64,000 nucleotides of DNA, taken from the IMG/VR virus record IMGVR_UViG_3300044681_000281, positions 1 to 64,000 of that record. One strand, 5' to 3'. Numbering within the stretch: position 1 is the first letter of the stretch; every line of letters starts with the position of its first letter. Under the pieces are notes generated by a model that worked only from the letters and a program-made list of their open reading frames with translations, did no database searches and was not told the DNA's origin. Both the position numbers and the translations under genes were made by a program. The stretch comes from a virus. Shown here in pieces: positions 18,835-26,200 of this stretch.

Positions 18835-19843
18835 CGCTTTTAAATTTTATTATTCTTTTATTTTTTTCCTTACGGGTTAATCGTAAGAAAGGGTTTAGGA
18901 AATTAACCCACGCATCATCAGACTTCGGTAGGACAGTAAAGAGTCCATCTTCCATCATCATCTTCATGGTGTTCTTATAGGATCTACCTTCAGGATCTAA
19001 ATCTTCGTGGATTAATGAGGTAATTGTTTCTGTTGCCTCTTCGGTTAAGAATGGGGAATCCAAACTCACTATACTTTCGTTTAATGAAAAAAATTCCTCA
19101 CCAAATACCCCATATTTTGTAACACCTGTTAATAAATTTTTAACCGTATTGTTATGTTTATCTTCTTCGAACATCTCGTTGGACTTATCAATAACATTTT
19201 GAATTGTCATTGGTCTTTCCTTAACCTCAGGGAACATTGAAATGAATTTTTTAATTCCCATGTTTTTTATCCCTGCGATGTTGTCAGAACGATCACCACA
19301 TATCATCTTGACGATTTTAACGTTCTGTATGTGGATATCTTCGTTATCATAAGGTATGATATCGTTTTGTTCATAAAGTCGTCTATGGGAGGGGTTATAG
19401 ACCTTCACATTGTCCGACACTAACTGTGTCAAATCACCATCTGAAGAATAAATTATACAATTCTCTTCTGTGTTTTGGACATAGTATGCAACACAGTCGT
19501 CTGTTTCACAAAATTCAAATTCTCCTTGTCTAACATAGAGTTCCTCCAAGTATTGTTGGACTCTTCTTCTTTGTTTAGTGTAGGATTGTTTTTCGTTATC
19601 AGACCGTACTCTTTCTCTACGATTTTCCTTGTAACGAGAATACATTTTTTTACGAGTAGCGGCACCATCCTCGCCATCCCAAAAAACCACAATCTTATCA
19701 AGTCTGTAGTTTTCAAATGATCTCCTTAGGGTATTAAGGAAGTGGTAGATTCCACCAATGTGTTCTCCCTTATAGAAGTAATTTTTTACCCCAAAAAAAC
19801 CGATAGTAAGTAAGTTATCTCCGTCTACTAATAAAACTGACAT
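18824..19843 (-). CDS. rnh: 5'-3' exonuclease / RNase H (T4 rnh-like, FLAP nuclease family)
   Basis: The 339-aa protein has the PIN-like architecture of flap nucleases. Asp7 and Asp9 (MSVLLVDGDNLL), Asp in VVFWDGEDG followed by the helical arch RKKMYSRYKENRRER, the acidic pair in FCETDDCVAYYV, Asp in YSSDGDLTQLV, and Asp residues with a helix-three-turn-helix in ICGDRSDNIAGIKNMGIKKF. In T4 the equivalent removes RNA primers from lagging-strand fragments. It lies between uvsX and the 148-aa unknown in the replication block. A 15-base palindrome (19848-19862) sits just ahead of its start. Confidence 0.9.
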   Translation of the reverse strand: MSVLLVDGDNLLTIGFFGVKNYFYKGEHIGGIYHFLNTLRRSFENYRLDKIVVFWDGEDGAATRKKMYSRYKENRRERVRSDNEKQSYTKQRRRVQQYLEELYVRQGEFEFCETDDCVAYYVQNTEENCIIYSSDGDLTQLVSDNVKVYNPSHRRLYEQNDIIPYDNEDIHIQNVKIVKMICGDRSDNIAGIKNMGIKKFISMFPEVKERPMTIQNVIDKSNEMFEEDKHNNTVKNLLTGVTKYGVFGEEFFSLNESIVSLDSPFLTEEATETITSLIHEDLDPEGRSYKNTMKMMMEDGLFTVLPKSDDAWVNFLNPFLRLTRKEKNKRIIKFKSDEY

Positions 19844-19847
19844 TATA

Positions 19848-19862
19848 AACCTTTTAAAGGTT
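19848..19862. repeat. 15-base palindrome ahead of the 5' exonuclease gene
   Basis: AACCTTTTAAAGGTT is a perfect seven-base inverted repeat about one central base. It lies between the uvsX stop and the exonuclease start (ATG at 19843). It could be a small hairpin limiting translation, or a protein-binding site; the sequence alone does not decide. Confidence 0.5.
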
Positions 19863-19872
19863 CAACATATTT

Positions 19873-20874
19873 TCAATCTCCGTCTTCCTCACGAATATCA
19901 AAGTCACCACCTTCACCAAGTTGGTTCTTCCAATAATCGGAGTATTCACTCTTGTATTGTTCTAACGATTTCTTCTCATCAGTCGCATCTTTTCCTTTAA
20001 GGAATCCATGTGCGGTGACGATAATTCTACCATCCTCGTAACCAAGACCATTTACGTGGTTTTTCATAATGGAAATCTTACTCTTAGTTGCGAACTTTAC
20101 TTTTCTACCACCTTTAACGGCTGAGATAGGATTAGTACCCGCATTTTTCTGATTCCCAAAACGGAAGACCAATGTAGAATTTAACCAAACCGACTCCCCA
20201 CCTTTTGCTTTAATCTTAGGTTGACCAAATGGATTGTCAGGTAATTCTACCCATGGTTGGTTTACAATAACCAATGTGTTCGTGTAAGGTGAGTCTGTAC
20301 GTCTTGAACCTGAAATTCTTTGGTTTAGACCCATTCCAATCTTATCAGATAATACTGATGCGTTGTGTTGTTTACCCCCTTTACCATCAAATGTCATTTT
20401 ACATGGAACGGAACCAACCGAATCCCACATAAACAACATATCATATTCGATTTCACCTTTCTTTTGTGCATCCAATAATTCATTGATATAATCCGTGATT
20501 TGTTCAATGTATTCGAATTGGTTGTTAAAAAGGAAGAATCCATCGTATTCAATTTCACCTGTTTCTTCATCGACCACTTCTTCAACTTCAAGACCCATCA
20601 ACTTTGCGTGAGGGAAGTCCCATTTTTGTTCTGTGATAATGAATACAGGTAAAATACCTTTCTTTTGTGCGTCGACCGCAGTTTTAACCAGTGCAGTTGT
20701 TTTTCCTGTATCAGAATGTCCTAAGAACATGTTGATGTGACCCATAGCGGGACCGGGTAAACCTGTGGCATCTAAGAACGCATCTCCTAAATCAAAAAAC
20801 TTATCAGACTTAAACTTCGCCTGAACTGAGAATTTTGATTTGATACTTTTAAAATCTTTTTTCTTGATTGCCAT
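19873..20874 (-). CDS. uvsX: RecA/UvsX-like recombinase
   Basis: The 333-aa protein has a RecA core. Walker A is GHSDTGKTT (52-60), Walker B is MLFMWDSVGS (about 146-155), and the segment KIGMGLNQRISGSRR with LVIVNQPWVELPD matches the L1/L2 area of UvsX-type proteins. An acidic C-terminus (FDIREEDGD) is typical of strand-exchange proteins. It forms filaments on ssDNA for recombination-dependent replication and repair, working with the SSB encoded upstream. The start lies only 16 bases after a complex RNA hairpin (20891-20970), which leaves no room for its own promoter and suggests control by read-through or RNA structure. Confidence 0.93.
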   Translation of the reverse strand: MAIKKKDFKSIKSKFSVQAKFKSDKFFDLGDAFLDATGLPGPAMGHINMFLGHSDTGKTTALVKTAVDAQKKGILPVFIITEQKWDFPHAKLMGLEVEEVVDEETGEIEYDGFFLFNNQFEYIEQITDYINELLDAQKKGEIEYDMLFMWDSVGSVPCKMTFDGKGGKQHNASVLSDKIGMGLNQRISGSRRTDSPYTNTLVIVNQPWVELPDNPFGQPKIKAKGGESVWLNSTLVFRFGNQKNAGTNPISAVKGGRKVKFATKSKISIMKNHVNGLGYEDGRIIVTAHGFLKGKDATDEKKSLEQYKSEYSDYWKNQLGEGGDFDIREEDGD

Positions 20875-20890
20875 AACTCTTATATAAAAA

Positions 20891-20970
20891 GGGTCCCCAA
20901 CCTCGGGGCCGACTGAGTCGGTTTAACTCCACCAGATGTTTCCATCAAATTTTTTGTGAGGTGGGGACCC
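20891..20970 (-). ncRNA. Structured RNA element between SSB and uvsX (terminator or leader)
   Basis: Read as minus-strand RNA, an outer stem of 13 base pairs (20958-20970 with 20891-20904, one bulge) encloses two further hairpins: GATG-GAAA-CATC with a GNRA tetraloop (20935-20946), and CCGACT-C-AGTCGG (20909-20921). The 3' side is followed by TTTTTATAT, as in a terminator. A shorter alternative, CCCC-GAGGTT-GGGG, competes with the outer stem. The element starts about 10 bases after the SSB stop and ends 16 bases before the uvsX ATG. It may be a partial terminator reducing uvsX relative to SSB, or a regulatory leader. Confidence 0.7.
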
Positions 20971-20980
20971 ATAGGTTTAA

Positions 20981-21835
20981 TTAAAATGGTAGATCATCAT
21001 CAACCTCTGAATCTGTTTGTGGGTCTTCTACTTCAACTGTTGGGTTTAACTTAGTTGTAGAACCACCAAAATCATTTTCAGATTCTGAGTTTGACACATA
21101 TTTTTTCGCTTCTGAATCCCAAACAGGTACTTCACCCATTGCGACCATCTCCAAGTACTCTAAAGGTTTAACTGAATAAACTTCTCTCCAAGTATCCTCA
21201 TCGTTGATCCATTCGTTTGCGATTTCAGGATCGGTATGTAAAGGAGACTTATCTTCTTGAATGATAGAGTTAATTGTGGTATACTCTCTACCGTTTGGTG
21301 CTTTGTTAAGAGTCAATGAAAGAATCAAATCACGACCTTCATTCAGATCAGTGATATCACCCTTACTTCTGATGATAGGAATGATTTTATCCAATGGTCC
21401 ATCACCTTTGTAGTTGTGTTTGAATCTCCAAAACTTAGGTCCGTCCGATTCGTTATCTCTATCGATAACTTTTACAATGTAGAACTTACGTGCTCTGTAG
21501 TTTCGTGCCAATACTTTGTCACTTTCTACCCCTGTAGATTCTAAAGATTTACGAACCTCATTTAGTGGAGATCTTTCCCCATCCTGTGCAGGATCGTAAA
21601 TTTTTAACCACTTACCATTCACTTGGATTTCATGGAAATCAACTTCTTTGAAACAAGAAGTCCCGTCGGTAGTTGGGAGGATTCTAATTCTCTTTTGTGC
21701 TGAGGTTGAACCTTTAGGTAAGATAGTTGTGAAGTACTTTTTTAGTCGATCTTCACTCGACATTTTGTTGCCGCTTGCGGCAGGTTGCGTGTTCTTCTGA
21801 TATTGAGAAAGAATCGCATCAATTGAATTTGTCAT
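20981..21835 (-). CDS. gp32: Single-stranded DNA-binding protein, gp32-like
   Basis: The 284-aa protein follows the gp32 plan: a basic, Ser-rich N-terminal arm with MSSEDRLKKYFTTILPKG, a central OB-fold-like core with many aromatics (FWRFKHNYKGDGPLDKIIPI), and an acidic tail ending DSEVDDDLPF like bacterial SSBs. The Cys/His cluster that binds zinc in T4 gp32 is not seen; there is a single Cys, so this version is probably zinc-free. The position directly before uvsX supports the call. A weak promoter (TTG-N20-TACCATTT, 21894 down to 21864) lies after the upstream terminator. Confidence 0.85.
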   Translation of the reverse strand: MTNSIDAILSQYQKNTQPAASGNKMSSEDRLKKYFTTILPKGSTSAQKRIRILPTTDGTSCFKEVDFHEIQVNGKWLKIYDPAQDGERSPLNEVRKSLESTGVESDKVLARNYRARKFYIVKVIDRDNESDGPKFWRFKHNYKGDGPLDKIIPIIRSKGDITDLNEGRDLILSLTLNKAPNGREYTTINSIIQEDKSPLHTDPEIANEWINDEDTWREVYSVKPLEYLEMVAMGEVPVWDSEAKKYVSNSESENDFGGSTTKLNPTVEVEDPQTDSEVDDDLPF

Positions 21836-21879
21836 GATATATAAATTATTTAATTGTGTATATAAATGGTACGAAAAAA

Positions 21880-21907
21880 AAGTCTAAAGGTCAAGGCCCT
21901 TAGACTT
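21880..21907 (-). terminator. Rho-independent terminator after the DUF5856-like gene
   Basis: On the minus strand an AAGTCTAA/TTAGACTT stem with a GC-rich inner part is followed by a run of eight T. It lies 27 bases beyond the stop of the 121-aa gene and 45 bases ahead of the SSB start, so it closes the upstream transcript. Confidence 0.85.
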
Positions 21908-21933
21908 CTTTAAGTAAAATATTTTGGGGGAAC

Positions 21934-22299
21934 TTACCTAAGTGTAAGTAAATAAGAGAGTTTGTTGATGGTTGCCAACATTTCATCCCTTATGTTTAGT
22001 AAGTCGCTGTCCGTTGGGCTGATCTCCATTCCCTGTAATGTTTGTCTCACAGTTTTGATCATACCTAATAAATCGACATCCGAAAGATTGTTAATCGTAA
22101 GTGTCTTATCCTCATCTTCGAGAATAAACCTACCGTGTAGACCCATACATGTTTCAACATAGGAATCTATGAGTCCATCCAATGATTCGTAAGCATCACC
22201 AATCGCCACGTGTTTTGCATGACTCTTGGTTTGCCAGTGTAATATCCTTAATTGTGATTGTAGTTCTAAAAAGAACTTTACATTACCATTCAACTTCAT
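21934..22299 (-). CDS. Small helical protein, DUF5856/Dps-like
   Basis: The 121-aa, all-helical protein has LRILHWQTKSHAKHVAIGDA followed by YESLDGLIDSYVETCMG. This pattern resembles the DUF5856 family of phage proteins and, more distantly, Dps/ferritin-like four-helix proteins, in which His/Asp/Glu on adjacent helices bind iron. Here His21, His28 and His31 with the Asp/Glu of the next helix could do so, but metal binding is unproven. Its start overlaps the 3' end of the Ala-Pro-repeat gene by 17 bases and a terminator follows, so it is the last gene of that unit. Confidence 0.8.
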   Translation of the reverse strand: MKLNGNVKFFLELQSQLRILHWQTKSHAKHVAIGDAYESLDGLIDSYVETCMGLHGRFILEDEDKTLTINNLSDVDLLGMIKTVRQTLQGMEISPTDSDLLNIRDEMLATINKLSYLLTLR

Positions 22300-22972
22300 T
22301 TTCTGCCTCAGGGTCTATCGTAAACGAACCTCTCATTTCTTTATCGTTATAATCCTCAACATCCTGTTTTGTGATTACATACTCGTTTTTACCACTCGCC
22401 TTCATGTCGAGTTGTTTCTGAGAAAAGAATTCAGATGGTTTTTGATTAAATGGATAAGAATCCAAAGACCTCATCTCTAATTTTTCTTGTGGAGTCGGTT
22501 CTTTCATCGTTTCAATCTTTTGACCTAACATATCGATCTTACCAATGACGTTGTCCATTTGTGAGATCTTAGACTCTAAATCATCTAATTTGGAAAATAG
22601 GTCACCCATTTTACCAACTATCTCGTCGTTCTCCCCTTGTTTATCATCTAACTGATTTTTGATGTTTTGAGTCATAGTCACCAAATCAGTAATGTCAATT
22701 TCTTCAACATCACCACCTGCGTCTGCCGGTGCGTCTCCTTCAGGTGCATCTCCTTCAGGTGCCGGTGCGTCCCCTACAGGTGCATCTCCTTCAGGTGCTG
22801 GTGCATCTCCTTCAGGTGCGTCCATGGGAACATCTTGGAATGGGTCTTCTTCTCCACCCCCACCAGGTAATGCGTCGGGTGCAACTTCTTGCTCCATAAT
22901 AAATGACTTACCGTAGTTATTAATACTACGATGTCTCATTAACTCTTCGTGTAACTTATCCTCTAATTTCAT
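22283..22972 (-). CDS. Virion or assembly protein with Ala-Pro-Glu-Gly-Asp repeats and coiled coil
   Basis: The 229-aa protein begins with a short helical segment (MKLEDKLHEELMRHRSINN). Residues about 45-80 are a tandem low-complexity array of the unit APEGD. A predicted coiled coil follows (about 95-165: LDDLESKISQMDNVIGKIDM). The C-terminal 60 residues are charged. The acidic, extended build recalls scaffold or core proteins, but no family is recognised. The neighbouring 67-aa gene lies two bases upstream. The DNA of the repeat (about 22729-22824) is itself repetitive, so length variation between relatives is likely. Confidence 0.78.
   Translation of the reverse strand: MKLEDKLHEELMRHRSINNYGKSFIMEQEVAPDALPGGGGEEDPFQDVPMDAPEGDAPAPEGDAPVGDAPAPEGDAPEGDAPADAGGDVEEIDITDLVTMTQNIKNQLDDKQGENDEIVGKMGDLFSKLDDLESKISQMDNVIGKIDMLGQKIETMKEPTPQEKLEMRSLDSYPFNQKPSEFFSQKQLDMKASGKNEYVITKQDVEDYNDKEMRGSFTIDPEAENEVEW
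22729..22824. repeat. Short tandem repeats coding APEGD units
   Basis: Imperfect tandem units built on CTCCTTCAGGTGC (plus strand) encode the Ala-Pro-Glu-Gly-Asp array of the minus-strand gene. It is a slippage-prone coding microsatellite, not a separate element. Confidence 0.75.
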
Positions 22973-22974
22973 GG

Positions 22975-23178
22975 TTAATCACTTAATAATTGTCTACCGT
23001 CCTCGGTAATGTATTTTTTATTAATTCTTTCAACAAGACCGTCTTTACTACGAATTACGTAGCATTCTCCTGTATTCAAATCACAAACCTCTTGTTCAGT
23101 ACCCTCCTCATTAAGGTTGGTAATTTTCTTTCCTCCTAAGAAGTTATCAATTGCGGAACCTACTTTAATATTATTCAT
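22975..23178 (-). CDS. Small unknown protein (67 aa)
   Basis: Short, charged, with no recognised family (begins MNNIKVGSAIDNFLGGKKIT; Cys32 and Cys39 in VCDLNTGECYVI). It has a good start preceded by AAGGAAGAAT and by a TATTTATT-type motif 15-25 bases upstream. It lies between the 1875-aa hub protein gene and the repeat protein gene on the same strand, and belongs to the late tail unit by position. Confidence 0.7.
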   Translation of the reverse strand: MNNIKVGSAIDNFLGGKKITNLNEEGTEQEVCDLNTGECYVIRSKDGLVERINKKYITEDGRQLLSD

Positions 23179-23216
23179 ATTCTTCCTTTTTATAATAAAT
23201 ATCTCTTTTTACTTAA

Positions 23217-26200
23217 TTATTCAATTTTAAAGTATACAACGTCACCATCTTTTAATCCTAAGTCTTTCATTAGTAGTTTTGATAGTGTTAAACCGTATAC
23301 CGATGTTTGTCCGTCTTTGTTGATGCTTCGTTCTCCCGAGTCCACCGGCCCATTAACATATCTTGTGCCATTGTCACTATTTAATTGCGAATCTGCGGTT
23401 ACTGTTTTGGACTTATTATTTAATGGGTTTAGAAACTGTGTGTTTGATGAGAACATTAACTCGTCCACAGTATTCGTACCCCATTTATCGACAAGGAATA
23501 GACAAGAATAGAAATACTTATTGCTATTTTTTATTTCTGACCATTCTAATTTAGACGGTTTAACTGTGTGGTTTTTAACTTTAGTGGGTAGGAACATTGA
23601 CATAGTATCTGTCATTCCCTCACCCATAGTAAAAACTCTAGACCTCAACCAAACATTACCCTTATACTTAACCTTTTGGATTGATTTGAAATTGTTATAT
23701 CCATTAAATGGTACCCCAACTCTTGTATATCCAACCTCATTCACCAATTCTTCACCCTCAATTTTAATTCCACCCCTATCTGTTGTGAAAGTACCTTCTG
23801 ATGTGGTGATAGTTTCTTCAGTAGACACCGAAGATGCCGAACTAATCTTAGCAACTGCCGAATTAAGTATTTTATCAAATAATACTCGGTAAGACGCGGT
23901 AAATGACTCTTTAGGGTCAGGTAACGAATCTTTAGGTATCCTAACACCTTTAAATCTTGTACTTACACTATTACCTTCTACTCTGTGTGATACTTCCGTA
24001 ATCCAATACGCACCTTTAAATAATGGAACGTTTTTGAGTTGGAAATACATTGTGGGTTGAATCATGACATTACCCATTGCTTCGACCTCACATGAGTAAG
24101 ATCTAGTTTCATAGATGTCATATAAACTAATATCAATTTGTCCCGTACCTGAACCCGATTCTGATCTACCTAACCTCTCAATCGCCAAATTACTCTCAAA
24201 GGTATTTCTGAATTGAGATTGGTCTAAGGAAACTGATTTGAATAGTCCTTGGTTTTGATCTCCAAATGCAACCTCGAAAGCAACAACTTTATTTGATTTA
24301 GATAATTCTGACGATTCAAAATACTTTGGGTTAGTAACAAGAAGAGGGTTAGACTGTGGGTCTTCAATATTAAATCCATCATCTAAATAGAAATACTCTT
24401 TATTAATGGAGTTTAGATCTAAATGCTTAGATGTTCTACCAACATATTGTAAGATAATTTTTGGTGTGGAGTATTCTAAGTCAACCTCTAAGTATTTTCC
24501 AAACATCACATTAGCAATGTCTTTGGAAGGTTTCACTCTGGTCTTATTATTATTGTTCGCATAGAAATTAACATATGCAGGTAATGCCCTAATATCTACA
24601 TTAGTACGAGCTAAAACCATGGATATGGCACCATATAATTCAAGTCCTTGATTCTCGGGTGCTTCCAATCCAATCAATTTTTTAAGATCGATAAAGAAAT
24701 CATTACCTATGTCTTTATTTGCCTTATCCAAGAACAGGAATTCCTCCATTAGTAATTTTTGACCTAATGAATTTCCCGCCACCCACTGATCATTAAATTG
24801 CTTAAACGTATTGTATAACTGTAACTTTAATGGGGTGTCACCATAATTACCGATAATCGATTGGTTATTATTCTCATCTTGATCTCTCTTAAGACCACTT
24901 AAACTACTCGTTATTTCTCTGAGTAGAAAATCATGTCTTGCTCGATGGGGGGTAATAATGTTAGTAAGCAGGTACTGTTGGAAGGAATCCCTATCGGCAG
25001 TTCCACCATTCTTTCTATACCCACCATAAATTTTAATTATGGATCTAAAATCATAGGCATTATCTTCAGATAACTCAATATCACTTATTTGGAAAAACTC
25101 TCCGTAGTATCCATCTATATCCTCACCAATAAAAAGTTCAATATATTTTGAATTTCCCACAACTTGATTCGGATTAAAACTTCCAAAATCTACCAACCGA
25201 TCTAATTCACGAGCATATGCACTTAAAATATGTGAGTCTAACTCTTTAGGGTTTGATATTGTTAGTTTCAAAAGATTATTTGTACCATATATCTCTTCAG
25301 TAATTTGTTCGTGACTTAGATTTTGTCTATTCGATATGTTTTTAATAACCGTATCTATATTAGTTAGGTCGTCCGAAGTTTCTTTCTTTACTGACGATAA
25401 CGCCCTAAGTAGATCTTGGAATTTATCGTAGGTCACTCCCTCGAATTGTTTATACTCACTGTAGGTCTCAACCTTTTCACTAGCGAAGTTTAAGAATGCA
25501 GTCTCAAAGGAGTCTAATATATCAGGACTAAATGTTCCGATTAAATCGATAACTTTTTTATTGTTGGTCCCCATATCAACGAAGTGTTCTCCGTATTGGG
25601 GTATGGTTTGTCCTGTTAGTGTGTATTCATTAATCTTGAAATTTTTAGAATTTCTAGACCAATTAGTTTTAAAATTAAAAAGAGAGGTATCCGTAAAATC
25701 TGATAGGTAATTAAACCTTAACATTCTATCATGTGACGGGAGGATAGTATACCTCTGGTCATTACTATCCCATCGACTATTATCGACAAATGAGTTATAG
25801 TATGTTCTATCATTACCTCCCGATGGTTTGAAACCATTTACATAAAGGTATTTGTTTGTAATTGCGGATTCAAATGTCCCACCTGTAGTATCGTTGGGGT
25901 CAAAGAATGTATAATCATTTAGTACCTGATGGTAAATGGAACTATAGTATGGGTATAAACCCACATGTTCATTTGACGCATATGTTATACCACTGTAAGA
26001 AACATTATTACTATTATCGAAAAATGTTTGAACATTTATATTTTGATCCGCACCGTCAATGATATCAACACCATCAATTAAAAACGTTTTGTATCTGTGG
26101 TATATGGATCCCCATTTTAGAATTAAATGATATGGAATATAATGAGACGCACCAACCTCGGTAAAGAGACTACTCATTCTGACCTCTTTACCATCTAACT

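Noticed and set aside
22692-22916. Plus-strand Ser-Gly-Ala-Pro frame opposite the APEGD repeat
   Set aside because: A mirror of the coding microsatellite in the minus-strand gene, with no start context of its own.
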